This document shows positions 46,011 to 56,089 of a DNA stretch of 64,000 nucleotides, piece by piece. Under the pieces are notes generated by a model. That model saw nothing but the letters and a program-made list of their open reading frames with translations, was not told the DNA's origin and searched no databases. Source of the DNA: Rhodanobacter lindaniclasticus (GTDB taxonomy: Bacteria > Pseudomonadota > Gammaproteobacteria > Xanthomonadales > Rhodanobacteraceae); assembly GCF_004799035.1 (NCBI RefSeq), contig NZ_MWIO01000004.1, forward strand, positions 1 to 64,000. The letters run 5' to 3'. Made by a program: the position numbers and the translations under genes. Each line of letters begins with the position of its first letter. Position 1 is the stretch's first letter.

Positions 46011-47717
46011 TCAGGCCATTTCCAGCAGCTCGATCAGCTCGTCGCGGCTCAGCGTGCGGCTTTCGCTGTCCTCGCGGCCACGGTATTCCAGCGTGCCGGC
46101 GGCCAGCCCGCGTTCGCTAACCACCACGCGATGGGGAATGCCGATCAACTCCATGTCGGCAAACATGTTTCCTGGGCGCAGGCCGCGGTCGTCCAGCACG
46201 GTTTCGATGCCACGCTGGAGCAGGGCCTGGTACAGCTCCTCCGCCGCCTCGTTGACCGCGGCCGATGCGTTCTTCGGGTTGATCACGCACACCGCCACGC
46301 GCCACGGCGCCATCGCCTCCGGCCAGATGATGCCGGCCTCGTCATGACGCTGCTCGATGGCGGCGGCGACGATGCGGGTGACGCCGATGCCGTAGCAGCC
46401 CATGCTCATCACCTGCGCCTTGCCGCCTTCGTCGATCACCGTGGCACCCAGCGCCTCGGCATATTTGGGGCCCAGCTGAAACACGTGCCCCACCTCGATG
46501 CCGCGGGCGAGGTGCAGCGTGCCGTGGCCGTCGGGAGAGGGGTCGCCCTCGACCACGTTGCGCAGGTCGGCGATGCGGCTGATGCGTGCGTCGCGCTCCC
46601 AGTTGGCGCCGGTGCAGTGCACGCCGTCGACGTTGCCGCCGCAGACGAAATCGGCCAGCACGGCGGCGTCACGGTCGACGATCACCGGGATGGAATCGGG
46701 CAGGTCGATCGGGCCGATGAAGCCCGGACGCGCGCCGCATGCGGCGCGGATTTCCTCTTCGCCGGCCAGCACCATCTCGCCCGGCAGCTCGGCCAGCTTG
46801 CCGGCCTTGACCTCGTTGAGCTCGTGGTCGCCGCGCAGGCAAAGCGCGACCAGCCCGTCGACGCCGCGCACCAGCAAGGTCTTCACGCATTGCCGCGGTT
46901 GCACCTTGAGGAAGGCGGCGACATCGGCGATGGTTTTCTGGGTCGGCGTGTCCACGCGCTGCAGGCTGGCGGCCGGCGCGGGGCGTCCGGCAGACGGGGC
47001 GAGTGCCTCGGCCTTTTCGATATTGGCGGCGTAATCGGAGCCATCGGAAAACGCGATCGCGTCCTCGCCGGAATCAGCCAATACCTGGAATTCATGGCTG
47101 GCATTGCCGCCGATGGCGCCGGTATCGGCCTGCACCGCGCGGAAGCTCAGGCCGAGGCGGGTGAAAATGCGCACATAGGCCTGGTACATCGCGGCGTAGG
47201 TTTCAGCCAGCGACTCCTGGCCGAGGTGGAACGAATAAGCATCCTTCATCAGGAATTCGCGCGCGCGCATCACGCCGAAACGCGGGCGGATCTCGTCGCG
47301 GAACTTGGTCTGGATCTGGTAGAAATTGACCGGCAGCTGCTTGTAGCTTTTCAGCTCGTTGCGCGCGTAATCGGTAATCACTTCCTCGGCGGTGGGCGCG
47401 TAACAGAATTCCTGCTCCTTGCGGTCGCGGATCTTCAGCAACTGGGGGCCGAATTTGGCCCAGCGGCCGCTTTCCTCCCACAGCTCCCGCGGCTGGATGG
47501 TCGGCATCAGCAGCTCGATCGCGCCGGCACGATCCATTTCCTCGCGCACGATGCGTTCGACCTTGCGCATCACGCGCAGGCCCAGCGGGCTCCAGGTGTA
47601 CAGGCCGGAGGCCAGCCGGCGGATCATGCCGGCGCGCAGCATCAGGCGATGGCTGGCGATCTCGGCGTCGGCAGGGACTTCCTTGACGGTGGCCAGGTGG
47701 AATTGGCTGAGGCGCAT
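46011..47717 (-). CDS. proS: Prolyl-tRNA synthetase
   Basis: 568 residues from ATG 47717 ([15 protein letters not shown]). Class II motifs: [22 protein letters not shown], motif 2 [26 protein letters not shown], motif 3 [17 protein letters not shown]. Between motifs 2 and 3 lies the bacterial editing (INS) domain (about 220-390), then the anticodon-binding domain ([13 protein letters not shown]...). Full length, bacterial type. Confidence 0.97.
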   Translation of the reverse strand: MRLSQFHLATVKEVPADAEIASHRLMLRAGMIRRLASGLYTWSPLGLRVMRKVERIVREEMDRAGAIELLMPTIQPRELWEESGRWAKFGPQLLKIRDRKEQEFCYAPTAEEVITDYARNELKSYKQLPVNFYQIQTKFRDEIRPRFGVMRAREFLMKDAYSFHLGQESLAETYAAMYQAYVRIFTRLGLSFRAVQADTGAIGGNASHEFQVLADSGEDAIAFSDGSDYAANIEKAEALAPSAGRPAPAASLQRVDTPTQKTIADVAAFLKVQPRQCVKTLLVRGVDGLVALCLRGDHELNEVKAGKLAELPGEMVLAGEEEIRAACGARPGFIGPIDLPDSIPVIVDRDAAVLADFVCGGNVDGVHCTGANWERDARISRIADLRNVVEGDPSPDGHGTLHLARGIEVGHVFQLGPKYAEALGATVIDEGGKAQVMSMGCYGIGVTRIVAAAIEQRHDEAGIIWPEAMAPWRVAVCVINPKNASAAVNEAAEELYQALLQRGIETVLDDRGLRPGNMFADMELIGIPHRVVVSERGLAAGTLEYRGREDSESRTLSRDELIELLEMA

Positions 47718-47786
47718 GCGGGCGATTCCGGCGTGTAAAGCGCCCATTGTAGCGGCGCCACCGCCGCCGGAGTGCGGCCGGCGGGC

Positions 47787-48215
47787 TTACTTGCCCTGGC
47801 AGTACTGGTCGTACTGGGCCTGGGCGGTGGCGATCTGCTGCTGGCGCTGGCTCGCGTCCAGTGCGCTCGGCTTGCCGTCCTTCTCCATCACCACCGGGCC
47901 GCCGCCCTGCAGGGTCGCCAGGTTGGACTGCAGCGAGGCGCACAGCGATTTGCGGTTCTCCGGTGTGTCGGCCATGGTCTTCGGCGCGGCGGTGGGTTCG
48001 TTGCTGCCGCCGGCATCTTCCGGGCTGGCGTGTTCGGCGGGCGCGGCCAACGGTTCCACCGTGCCGGTGGTGGTGACCTTGCTGTACTTGGTCCCTTGCG
48101 CCGGCGGCGCCTCGGAGTAGTGCACGGTGCCGCTGGCGTCGGTCCACTTGTAGACCTGCGCGGCACACAGCGGGGCAAACAGCAGCAGTGCCACGACAAT
48201 CAGCGAACGGTGCAT
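47787..48215 (-). CDS. DUF4124 domain periplasmic protein
   Basis: 142 residues from ATG 48215: signal peptide (HRSLIVVALLLFAPLCAAQ), then the DUF4124 core VYKWTDASGTVHYSEAPPAQG, a low-complexity Ala/Glu/Pro region and a Gln-rich C-terminal helix (DASQRQQQIATAQAQYDQYCQGK) with two Cys in the mature region. Family function is unknown. It is upstream of proS on the same strand, 69 nt apart, and divergent from pssA. Confidence 0.85.
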   Translation of the reverse strand: MHRSLIVVALLLFAPLCAAQVYKWTDASGTVHYSEAPPAQGTKYSKVTTTGTVEPLAAPAEHASPEDAGGSNEPTAAPKTMADTPENRKSLCASLQSNLATLQGGGPVVMEKDGKPSALDASQRQQQIATAQAQYDQYCQGK

Positions 48216-48324
48216 GGGTGTCTCCGGAGCGGGAAAAATCGGTCGTTCCTTGTTATCACTCCGGCGCTCCGGACTCAAGCAGGCAATGGTTTACACTGCG
48301 CCTACTCCGTCACGATCCTGCTTC

Positions 48325-49107
48325 ATGAGTCCGTCCATGCCCGTTCAACCGCCCCGGCACCGCGGCATTTACCTGTTGCCGAACCTGTTCACCACGGCGG
48401 CGATGTTCGCCGGGTTCTACGCGATCATTTCCGGCATCGGCGGCCATTACACCGAGGCGGCCATCGCGGTGTTCCTGGCGGCGGTGCTCGACGGCATGGA
48501 CGGGCGCGTGGCGCGCATGACCGGCACGCAGACCGAGTTCGGCGTGCAGTACGACTCGCTCTCGGACCTGGTCAGCTTCGGCCTCGCGCCGGCGCTGGTG
48601 ATGTACACATGGTCGCTGTCGACGCTGCGCGACATGGGGCCGCTGTGGGGCAAGCTGGGCTGGGCCTGCGCGTTCATCTATGCCGCCTGCGCGGCGCTGC
48701 GGCTGGCCCGCTTCAACACCCAGGCGGGCGTGGCCGACAAGCGCTATTTCCAGGGCCTGGCCAGTCCGGCCGCGGCGGCGGTGAACATGTCGTTCGTGTG
48801 GACCATGGAGAAGGCCGGCTGGAGCGGCGCCGAGCTGGCTTTCGCGAGCGCGGCGATCGTGGTGGTGACCGGCCTGCTGATGGTCAGCCGCTTCCGCTAT
48901 TTCAGTTTCAAGTCGCTGCCGATGGGCGAGCGCGGCAACGTGCCGTTCGCCTGGATGGTGGTGGCGGTACTGCTGCTTGCCTTGCTGTACCTGGCGCCGG
49001 CGCGGGTGCTGCTGGCGGGGTTCACCGTGTACCTGTTGTCCGGGCCGGTGTGGACCATCGCGGCGCGGATCACCCACCGGCGCCGTGCGCGGCGACCTGC
49101 CAGATGA
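48325..49107 (+). CDS. pssA: CDP-diacylglycerol--serine O-phosphatidyltransferase
   Basis: 260 residues. CDP-alcohol phosphatidyltransferase signature DGMDGRVARMTGTQTEFGVQYDSLSDLVSFG (DG-x2-AR-x8-G-x3-D-x3-D, about residues 56-80) and several membrane helices. It makes phosphatidylserine, the precursor of phosphatidylethanolamine. I chose ATG 48325 (MSPSMPVQPPRHRG); ATG 48337 is possible, and no strong ribosome site decides. Overlaps the next gene by ATGA. Confidence 0.92.
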   Translation: MSPSMPVQPPRHRGIYLLPNLFTTAAMFAGFYAIISGIGGHYTEAAIAVFLAAVLDGMDGRVARMTGTQTEFGVQYDSLSDLVSFGLAPALVMYTWSLSTLRDMGPLWGKLGWACAFIYAACAALRLARFNTQAGVADKRYFQGLASPAAAAVNMSFVWTMEKAGWSGAELAFASAAIVVVTGLLMVSRFRYFSFKSLPMGERGNVPFAWMVVAVLLLALLYLAPARVLLAGFTVYLLSGPVWTIAARITHRRRARRPAR

Positions 49108-49571
49108 ACGCGCCCATGCCTGCCGCCCATCGCGCCCGCGTCCTGCATGCGCTGGGGCTGACGCCGTGGGTTCGTCGCGTGGCGGCAGCTGTGCCGGACA
49201 CGGCCGAGCCGGAGATGGATGGCGCCGGCGTGGCCTGCGTGGTGATCCTGCCGGCGTCGTGCCATGCCCGCGAACTTGACCTGCTGGGCCGCGCGCTGCA
49301 TGCCGGCGGCGCGGTGCTGGCGCGTGCGGCACGGATCAACGTGCGGGACGGCCAACTGGCGGAGCCGGTGCCCGCAGCGCGCGCCTATCTGGTGTTCGGC
49401 GACGCACAAGCGCATGCGCTCGGTCGTGCCTTGCCGGCGGCCGTGATGAGCCAGGCGCTGATCGTGCTGGCCGACGAGCCGAAGCTGGTGCTGGCCGATG
49501 CGGCGGCCAAGCGCCGGCTGTGGAACGCGCTGCGCAGCGTGCGCCGCGTCCTGGCCAGCGCGGGAGCCTGA
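49104..49571 (+). CDS. holD: Probable DNA polymerase III psi subunit (HolD-like)
   Basis: 155 residues. The start RARVLHALGLTPWVRR resembles the E. coli HolD start (LxxLGxTxWxLR), the clamp-loader chi-binding region. A middle valine-rich core (GVACVVILPASCHARELDLLGRALHAGG) and a C-terminal AxxRLWNALRSVRRVL helix also resemble HolD. The strongest support is position: it lies directly before rimI, as holD does in E. coli. HolD diverges quickly, so similarity by eye is weak. It would join the clamp loader to SSB through chi. Confidence 0.6.
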   Translation: MNAPMPAAHRARVLHALGLTPWVRRVAAAVPDTAEPEMDGAGVACVVILPASCHARELDLLGRALHAGGAVLARAARINVRDGQLAEPVPAARAYLVFGDAQAHALGRALPAAVMSQALIVLADEPKLVLADAAAKRRLWNALRSVRRVLASAGA

Positions 49572-49574
49572 ACG

Positions 49575-50057
49575 ATGGCCGCCGTGCCGAAAGCGGCGAT
49601 CCAGGTGCGCGGCATGTACCTGGACGATCTGGCGGCGGTCAGCGCGCTGGAGAACGCCTCGTACGAATTCCCGTGGTCGCCCGGCATCTTCAGCGATTGC
49701 GTGCGGGCAGGGCATTCGTGCTGGGTGCTGTGCGTGGATGGCAGCGTGGCCGGCTACGGCATTCTCTCGACCGGCGCCGGCGAGGCGCACTTGCTCAATT
49801 TGTGCATCGGTCCGGAGCATCGCGGCCGCGGTCTCGGTCGACATCTGCTGATGCGCCTGCTCGACGTGGCGCGCTGGAACCGGGCCGAACGACTCTTCCT
49901 CGAAGTGCGCCCGTCCAACCCGGGCGCGAAAGCCTTGTACGAGTCGGTGGGCTTCCGCGAGATCGGAAGGCGCCCGCGCTATTACCCGGCACGCGACGGA
50001 CGCGAGGACGCGATCGTGATGGCGCTCGATATGGCCGCAGGCCATATCGAGCAATAA
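49575..50057 (+). CDS. rimI: Ribosomal protein S18 alanine N-acetyltransferase
   Basis: 160-residue GNAT protein: LLNLCIGPEHRGRGLGRHLLMRLLDVA acetyl-CoA loop (R/QxxGxG), FLEVRPSNPGAKALYESVGFREIGRRPRYY, typical RimI wording, and the start region MYLDDLAAVSALENASYEFPWS. It acetylates the N-terminus of S18. Starts 3 nt after holD-like. The last eleven codons lie in a perfect 13-bp hairpin. Confidence 0.93.
   Translation: MAAVPKAAIQVRGMYLDDLAAVSALENASYEFPWSPGIFSDCVRAGHSCWVLCVDGSVAGYGILSTGAGEAHLLNLCIGPEHRGRGLGRHLLMRLLDVARWNRAERLFLEVRPSNPGAKALYESVGFREIGRRPRYYPARDGREDAIVMALDMAAGHIEQ
50024..50052. repeat. Perfect hairpin inside the 3' end of rimI
   Basis: GCTCGATATGGCC (50024-50036), loop GCA, GGCCATATCGAGC (50040-50052). 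It encodes the C-terminal residues ALDMAAGHIEQ. No T-run. It could be a 3' mRNA stabiliser or the trace of a small palindrome insertion that extended the protein. Confidence 0.8.
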
Positions 50058-50083
50058 GCAGGAACCCGAATGCCCGAGGCGGC

Positions 50084-50170
50084 GTAGGGCGGGCACCGCC
50101 CGCCGCCCTTCCCCACACTCCGCAGCGCGTCGCTTTCCGTCGGAAAGCCGGCGGGCGGTGCCCGCCCTAC
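50084..50170. repeat. REP-like inverted repeat covering the valS stop
   Basis: Perfect 21-bp arms 50084-50104 / 50150-50170 (GTAGGGCGGGCACCGCCCGCC form), second copy of the element at 26211-26270. The minus-strand TAG stop of valS (50167-50169) lies inside the right arm. Confidence 0.85.
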
Positions 50171-52995
50171 AGCTTGCCGGCCTGTTCGCGCAGTGCGGCC
50201 AGGGTGGTGTTCCAGTCCGTGATGCGCTGGCGCTCCTGCGCGACGACTTCGGCGGGCGCGTTGGCGACGAAATTCGCGTTGCCGAGCTTGCTTTCGCATT
50301 TCCTGATCTCGCCCTCGATGCGGCCGATTTCCCTGGCCAGGCGGGACTTCTCGGCACCCAGGTCGATCAGCCCGGCGAGCGGGATCAGCACGCGCAGGCC
50401 GCCGACCACGGCCGCCGCCGCCGCGGGTTCCCCGGCGCCGGCTTCGATCCACTGCGCTGCCTCGGTGCGGGCCAGGAAGGCGATCTGCGACGCGAACTTG
50501 GCGGCGCGGGTGCAGTCATGGGCGTCGCCGTCGGCCAGCAGCAGCGGAATCGTCTTGCCGGGCGGGATGTTCATTTCCGAGCGGATCCTGCGGATGCCCG
50601 AGAGCACGGCCTTGAACCACTCGATCTCGGCGGTGGCTGCCTCGTCGGCCGCGAAGCCGGCGGCCCGCGGGTAGGGGCGCGCAAACACGCTGGTTTCGGC
50701 AAGGCCCAGCCGTGGTGCGACCTCCTGGTAAATCTCCTCGGTGATGAAGGGAATCACCGGATGCAGCGCGCGCAGCACCGCCTCGAGCACCACCAGCAGC
50801 GTGCGGCGTGTCGAAGTCGCTGCGTCCGCATCATCGCCGTTGAGCGCCGGCTTCGACAATTCCAGGAACCAGTCGCAATACTCGTTCCACACGAACTCGT
50901 ACAACGCCTGCGCCAGATGGTCGAAGCGGTAGCTGACGAAGTGCTGCTCGACCTCGGCAAGCGTCTGCTTGAGGCGAGTCAGGATCCACCGCTCGGCTTC
51001 GGTCGCCGGCTTCTTCGAGGCCCCGATATCGAATCCCGAATCCTCGACGTTCATCAACACGAACCGCGCCGCATTCCACAATTTGTTGCAGAACGCCTTG
51101 TAGCCCTCGGCGCGCTTGATGTCGAAGTTGATCGTGCGGCTGTAGCTGGCCAGCGCGGCGAAGGTGAAACGCAGTGCGTCGGTACCGATCGCCGGGATGC
51201 CGTCGGGGTAGTCCTTGCGGATGCGCTTCTCGACCTTGGCGCGCACCTGCGGGATCAGCAGCGAGCGGGTGGATTTGGCCACCAGCGGTTCCAGTGCGAT
51301 GCCGTCGATCAGGTCCAGCGGGTCCAGCGTGTTGCCCTTGGACTTGGACATCTTCTGGCCTTCCGCATCGCGCACGATGGCGTTGATGTAGACCTCGCGG
51401 AAAGGTATCTGGCCGGTGAAGTACTTCGTGGTCATCACCATCCGCGCGACCCAGAAGAAGATGATGTCGAAGCCGGTGACCAGCACCGCGCTGGGCAGGA
51501 AGATCTTGTCCTGCGCCCAGTTCGCCACGACCTCGCCGCGCTCGTTCGTCACCGGGCCGTCGGCCGGCCAGCCCAGGGTGGAGAACGGCCACAGCGCGGA
51601 GGAAAACCAGGTGTCCAGCACGTCCTCGTCCTGGCGCAGCGCGCCGACCGGCATCGTCGTGGCATGCGCACGCGCGTCGGCCTCGTCCTCGCCCACGAAG
51701 ATGTTGCCGGCCTCGTCGTACCACGCCGGGATGCGATGGCCCCACCACAGCTGGCGGCTGATGCACCAGTCCTGGATGTTGTCCAGCCACTGCGTGTACG
51801 TCGTGCTCCAGTTCTCGGGCACGAATTTGATCTCGCCCGAGCGCACCGCATCGAGTGCCGGCTCGGTGATCGCCTTGCGGCCGCCTGGGCGTCCGTCGGG
51901 TTGCACGTCACTGGTGAGGTCGACGAACCACTGGTCGGTCAGCATCGGCTCGATCACCGCATCCGAACGCTGGCTCACCGGCACCTGCAGCTTGTGCGCC
52001 TTCGTTTCGACCAGCAGGCCGGCGGCTTCGAGGTCGGCCAGCACGGCCTTGCGCGCGTCGTAGCGATCGAGTCCGCGATACTTCTCCGGCGCGTTGTCGT
52101 TGACCTTGGCATCCAGCGTGAAGATGGTGATCGGCGTCAGCTTGTGGCGCTGGCCGATGGCATAGTCGTTGAAGTCGTGCGCGGGGGTGATTTTCACGCA
52201 GCCGGTGCCGAAATCCTTGTCGACGTAGTCGTCGGCGATCACCGGAATTTCGCGATCGGTCAGCGGCAGCTTCAGGGTCTTGCCGACCAGGTGCGCGTAA
52301 CGCTCGTCCTCCGGATGCACGGCCACGGCCACGTCGCCCAGCATGGTCTCCGGACGCGTGGTGGCGACGACCAGCGACGCGGTGCCATCGGCCGTCATGT
52401 AGCGGATCGACCACATGTGGCCGTCGCGCTCGACGTTGTTCACTTCCAGGTCGGAAACGGCTGTGCCCAGCACCGGGTCCCAGTTCACCAGTCGGTTGCC
52501 GCGGTAGATCAACCCCGCGCGGTACCAGTCGATGAACACCTTGCGCACCGCGGCCGACAGGCCCTCGTCCATGGTGAAGCGTTCGCGCGACCAGTCGGCG
52601 GCGGCGCCGATGCGACGCATCTGGTTGGTGATGGTGGAGCCGGATTCCTCCTTCCACTTCCATACCCGCTCGACGAACGCATCGCGGCCCAGGTCATGCC
52701 GGGTCTTGTCCTCGACCGCGAGCTGGTTCTCCACGATCTTCTGGGTCGCGATGCCGGCGTGATCCGTGCCGACCTGCCACAAGGTGTTCATGCCGCGCAT
52801 GCGCTGGTAGCGCACCAGCATGTCCATCACCGTCTGCTGGAACGCATGGCCCATGTGCAGCGTGCCGGTGACGTTCGGCGGCGGCAGCAGGATGCAGTAC
52901 GGCTCGCCCTGGCCGCTCGGCTTGAACGCGCCGCTGGCTTCCCAGCACTCGTACCACTTCGACTCGATCCGGGCCGGCTCGAAACTCTTTTCCAT
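50167..52995 (-). CDS. valS: Valyl-tRNA synthetase
   Basis: 942 residues from ATG 52995 ([16 protein letters not shown]). Class I signatures [15 protein letters not shown] (HIGH) and [12 protein letters not shown] (KMSKS), the CP1 editing domain ([22 protein letters not shown]), the anticodon domain, and a C-terminal coiled coil (about 880-942) ending GKL. Full length. The stop codon is supplied by a REP element. Confidence 0.97.
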   Translation of the reverse strand: MEKSFEPARIESKWYECWEASGAFKPSGQGEPYCILLPPPNVTGTLHMGHAFQQTVMDMLVRYQRMRGMNTLWQVGTDHAGIATQKIVENQLAVEDKTRHDLGRDAFVERVWKWKEESGSTITNQMRRIGAAADWSRERFTMDEGLSAAVRKVFIDWYRAGLIYRGNRLVNWDPVLGTAVSDLEVNNVERDGHMWSIRYMTADGTASLVVATTRPETMLGDVAVAVHPEDERYAHLVGKTLKLPLTDREIPVIADDYVDKDFGTGCVKITPAHDFNDYAIGQRHKLTPITIFTLDAKVNDNAPEKYRGLDRYDARKAVLADLEAAGLLVETKAHKLQVPVSQRSDAVIEPMLTDQWFVDLTSDVQPDGRPGGRKAITEPALDAVRSGEIKFVPENWSTTYTQWLDNIQDWCISRQLWWGHRIPAWYDEAGNIFVGEDEADARAHATTMPVGALRQDEDVLDTWFSSALWPFSTLGWPADGPVTNERGEVVANWAQDKIFLPSAVLVTGFDIIFFWVARMVMTTKYFTGQIPFREVYINAIVRDAEGQKMSKSKGNTLDPLDLIDGIALEPLVAKSTRSLLIPQVRAKVEKRIRKDYPDGIPAIGTDALRFTFAALASYSRTINFDIKRAEGYKAFCNKLWNAARFVLMNVEDSGFDIGASKKPATEAERWILTRLKQTLAEVEQHFVSYRFDHLAQALYEFVWNEYCDWFLELSKPALNGDDADAATSTRRTLLVVLEAVLRALHPVIPFITEEIYQEVAPRLGLAETSVFARPYPRAAGFAADEAATAEIEWFKAVLSGIRRIRSEMNIPPGKTIPLLLADGDAHDCTRAAKFASQIAFLARTEAAQWIEAGAGEPAAAAAVVGGLRVLIPLAGLIDLGAEKSRLAREIGRIEGEIRKCESKLGNANFVANAPAEVVAQERQRITDWNTTLAALREQAGKL

Positions 52996-53111
52996 CGGGA
53001 AACGCTCGCTGGCGCGCCGGTGCGCGCGTGGGTGTCGGGTAAAGAGGTGATTGTACGGTGCGGGCCGGGGCCCGCCAAAGGTGGCTGTGCCGGGTTGCGC
53101 CGCGCGGGAGT

Positions 53112-53130
53112 CGGCGGGCATTGCCCGCCG
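53112..53130. repeat. Short palindrome between yggT and valS
   Basis: CGGCGGGCA-T-TGCCCGCCG, 9-bp arms, just after the yggT stop on its strand. It may help end the proC-yggT transcript, but has no T-run. Confidence 0.5.
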
Positions 53131-53147
53131 TCCGGGACAGGGCGGTC

Positions 53148-53723
53148 TCAGCCGCCCACGGCCAGCCTGGCGCCAAGATCCAGCAGCGGAGCGGCGATCA
53201 GCATGCGGGCGAGGAACAGCACGATGATCACCGCCATCGGCGCGAAGTCGATCTGGCCGAACACCAGCTTGCCGTCGAGCGGCCGCAGCAGCGGGGCGAC
53301 GATCTTCTCCACCAGTCGCAGCATCGGCTGGCGGCGATCGACGGAGAACATGCTCAGCAGCGACCAGCCGAAGATCAGCACGATGTAGAACAGCAGCACG
53401 AAATCGAACAGCTCGGCCAGTGACAGCACCAGCAGGCCGGCAAGGTTGGGCATCACCCCGACCAGGGCGAACAGCAGCAGGCGCTTGAGCAGCATCGCCA
53501 GCCACGCCAGCAGCAGGGCGGCAAGGTTGATCCGGCGCCAGTTCGGCACCACGCGACGGATCGGCGCCAGCACCGGGTTGGTGGTGCGGTAGATGAACTG
53601 GCTGAGTGGATTGTTGAAGTCGGCGCGGCAGGCTTCGGCCGTCACCCGCAGCAGGAACAGGATCACCACGGCGTCGAACGCCAGGCCGATCAGCATCGAG
53701 AGTGCGTTGAACAGGTAGCTCAC
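53148..53723 (-). CDS. yggT: YggT family membrane protein
   Basis: 191 residues with two YggT units: [36 protein letters not shown] near the N-terminus and [24 protein letters not shown] in the second half, each flanked by hydrophobic helices. The family is linked to osmotic or division-related envelope functions, not precisely known. Overlaps proC by ATGA, a very common pairing. Confidence 0.92.
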   Translation of the reverse strand: MSYLFNALSMLIGLAFDAVVILFLLRVTAEACRADFNNPLSQFIYRTTNPVLAPIRRVVPNWRRINLAALLLAWLAMLLKRLLLFALVGVMPNLAGLLVLSLAELFDFVLLFYIVLIFGWSLLSMFSVDRRQPMLRLVEKIVAPLLRPLDGKLVFGQIDFAPMAVIIVLFLARMLIAAPLLDLGARLAVGG

Positions 53724-54544
53724 GGCTGTGCGTCCAGTTCGGCGGCGAGTTCGACGCCGCGGCGGGTGGCGGCGGCGACCGCCCTGGCCACGATGCGTGA
53801 CAGCCCGTCGGCGCTGAAGCTTTCCAGGGCGGCCTGGGTGGTGCCGTGCGGCGAAGTGACCCGCTGACGCAGCACGGCCGGATCCTCGCCGCTTTCGGTC
53901 AGCATGCGGCCGGCGCCGAAACAGGTCTGCGCGGCCAGTGCGCGCGCGGTCTCGCGCGGCAGGCCCTGGGTCACGGCGGCTTCCTCCAGCGCTTCCACCA
54001 GGGCGAAGAAATAAGCCGGCGCCGAACCGGAAATCGCGGTGACGGTATCCATCAGGGTTTCGTCATCGATCCAGCGGGTGAGCCCGGCGGCGTCGAGGAT
54101 GTGCTGCGCCTGCGCCTTCTGCGCGGGGCTGACCCGGCCGTTGGCGCACAGGCCCGTCGCGCCGGCACCGATCAGCGCCGGCGTGTTCGGCATGCAGCGC
54201 ACGATCGGCAGGCCGGTGCCGAACCAGCGTTCGAGCTGGTCCAGCCGCACGCCGGCGGCGATCGAGATCAGCAAGGGGCGCTGGCGCTGCAGGAGGTCCT
54301 GCAGCTCACCGTGGATGGACGGCATCACCTGCGGTTTGACGGCCAGCACGATCACCTCTGCCTCGGCTGCCGCCAGCCGGTTCTCGGCGTAGCAGGCGAT
54401 GCCGAAATCGCGGCCCAGCTCCTGGCGCCCCTCGGCGCGGGGCTCGGCGACGCTGATCGTGGCGGGGGCGACGCCCGTCTTCAGCAGGCCGCCGATCAGG
54501 CTGCGCGCCATGTTGCCGCCGCCGATGAAGGCTAATCGTGTCAT
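53720..54544 (-). CDS. proC: Pyrroline-5-carboxylate reductase
   Basis: 274 residues. N-terminal Rossmann motif [40 protein letters not shown], and C-terminal [35 protein letters not shown] with [13 protein letters not shown]. Last step of proline synthesis. The usual PLP protein YggS is not beside it here. Confidence 0.96.
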   Translation of the reverse strand: MTRLAFIGGGNMARSLIGGLLKTGVAPATISVAEPRAEGRQELGRDFGIACYAENRLAAAEAEVIVLAVKPQVMPSIHGELQDLLQRQRPLLISIAAGVRLDQLERWFGTGLPIVRCMPNTPALIGAGATGLCANGRVSPAQKAQAQHILDAAGLTRWIDDETLMDTVTAISGSAPAYFFALVEALEEAAVTQGLPRETARALAAQTCFGAGRMLTESGEDPAVLRQRVTSPHGTTQAALESFSADGLSRIVARAVAAATRRGVELAAELDAQP

Positions 54545-54897
54545 GCGGGACTCCTTGATCGTTGCAGCCGCCTACCTTACCGGAAGCCGGTTCATCGGCG
54601 CGCGAACGGCGCGCCCGTGCCGTCGCGACGAGGCGGGCGGCGGGGCAACCTCGCGTTTTTCGACGGGATGCGCAAATCCCCGTTGCGGTTTGGGCATGAT
54701 AGGCGGGAAAGGCTGGCCGCACAGCCGCTTGCGCGAGTAGTATCGACGCGGCTACAGGGGGATTCGGGTTGCCGGTCCGCGCGGTTTCGAAGGGCAGCGG
54801 TTGCGCGCCCGGTCGCCGGCTGGCAACGACGGTCCGGGCCCCTCTGCGGTATCCGCATTCATGCCATCCAGACGACCGGTTGAGGGGAAACGACTTC
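54545..54897. other. Intergenic region between divergent proC and pilT
   Basis: 353 bp without a convincing gene. It contains GGCGCGC / GCGCGCC (about 54597-54615) and a GTTGCCGG...GGCAAC pair further right, and must hold the promoters of both flanking genes. I could not place a -35/-10 with confidence; TAGTAT near 54737 is a candidate -10 for pilT without a good -35. Confidence 0.5.
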
Positions 54898-55935
54898 ATG
54901 GACATTGCCGAACTGCTTGCCTTCTCGGTAAAGAACAAGGCCTCGGATTTGCACCTGTCCGCCGGGTTGCCGCCGATGATCCGCGTCGACGGCGACGTCC
55001 GTCGCATCAACATCCCCGCGCTCGAGCACAAGCAGGTGCACTCGCTGGTCTACGACATCATGTCGGACAAGCAGCGGCGCGACTACGAGGAGTTCTTCGA
55101 GACCGACTTCTCGTTCGAGATCCCCGGCCTGGCCCGTTTCCGCGTCAACGCATTCACCCAGAACCGCGGCGCCGGCGCGGTGTTCCGCACGATTCCGTCC
55201 GAGGTGCTGACGCTGGAGGACCTGGGCGCGCCGCGCGTGTTCAAGGAACTGATCGAGCAGCCGCAGGGCCTGATCCTGGTGACCGGTCCGACCGGTTCGG
55301 GCAAGTCGACTACGCTGGCGGCGATGGTCGACCACATCAACAAGAACGAATACGGCCACATGCTGACGATCGAGGACCCGATCGAGTTCGTGCACACCTC
55401 GCAGAAGTGCCTGGTCAACCAGCGCGAGGTGCACCGCGACACGCACGGCTTCAACGAGGCGCTGCGCTCGGCGCTGCGCGAGGATCCGGATTACATCCTG
55501 GTCGGCGAGTTGCGCGACCTGGAAACCATCCGGCTGGCGCTGACCGCGGCGGAAACCGGCCATCTGGTGTTCGCCACCGTGCACACCAGCTCGGCGGCCA
55601 AGACGATCGACCGCATCATCGACGTGTTCCCTGCCGGCGAGAAGCCGATGGTGCGCTCGATGCTGTCCGAGTCGCTGCGTGCGGTGATTTCGCAGTCGCT
55701 GCTGAAGAAGGTCGGTGGCGGCCGCATCGCGGCGCACGAGATCATGGTCGGCATCCCGGCGATCCGCAACCTGATCCGCGAGGACAAGGTGGCGCAGATG
55801 TATTCGTCGATCCAGACCGGCCAGCAGTTCGGCATGCAGACGCTGGACCAGTGCCTGCTGGACCTGGTCAAGCGCGGCGTCGTGACGCGCCAGCAGGCGC
55901 AGGGCTACGCCAAGAACAAGGACAGTTTCAAGTGA
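54898..55935 (+). CDS. pilT: Type IV pilus retraction ATPase PilT
   Basis: 345 residues, standard length. PAS-like N-domain (MDIAELLAFSVKNKASDLHLSAGLPPMIRVDGDVR), Walker A GPTGSGKSTTLAAM, Asp box (MLTIEDPIEF), Walker B YILVGELRD, His box (HLVFATVHTSSAAKTIDRIID), and AIRNLIREDK (the PilT AIRNLIRE motif) near residue 290. It retracts pili for twitching motility. GAGGGG precedes the ATG. Confidence 0.97.
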   Translation: MDIAELLAFSVKNKASDLHLSAGLPPMIRVDGDVRRINIPALEHKQVHSLVYDIMSDKQRRDYEEFFETDFSFEIPGLARFRVNAFTQNRGAGAVFRTIPSEVLTLEDLGAPRVFKELIEQPQGLILVTGPTGSGKSTTLAAMVDHINKNEYGHMLTIEDPIEFVHTSQKCLVNQREVHRDTHGFNEALRSALREDPDYILVGELRDLETIRLALTAAETGHLVFATVHTSSAAKTIDRIIDVFPAGEKPMVRSMLSESLRAVISQSLLKKVGGGRIAAHEIMVGIPAIRNLIREDKVAQMYSSIQTGQQFGMQTLDQCLLDLVKRGVVTRQQAQGYAKNKDSFK

Positions 55936-56089
55936 GACCGGGAATCGGCAGCCGGGAGTCGGGGATCGTCGATGAGCGGCAAGCCGTGCACGGCCGCTCG
56001 TCGGGCGCCCGCACCCCGGAACCCGATCCGCGGCGTGTGCCGGTTTTCCGATTCCCCATTCCCTGTTCCCGATCCCCGGGGTTAAAGCC
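55936..56089. repeat. GGGAATCGG-type repeats between pilT and pilU
   Basis: Inverted copies GGGAATCGG near 55941 and CCGATTCCCCATTCCC near 56048-56063 flank the gap. The same wording (GGGAATCGGGAATAGGGAATCGG) occurs at about 10809-10832 after the ABC ATPase gene. These are known-looking interspersed repeats of xanthomonad genomes. Confidence 0.5.
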
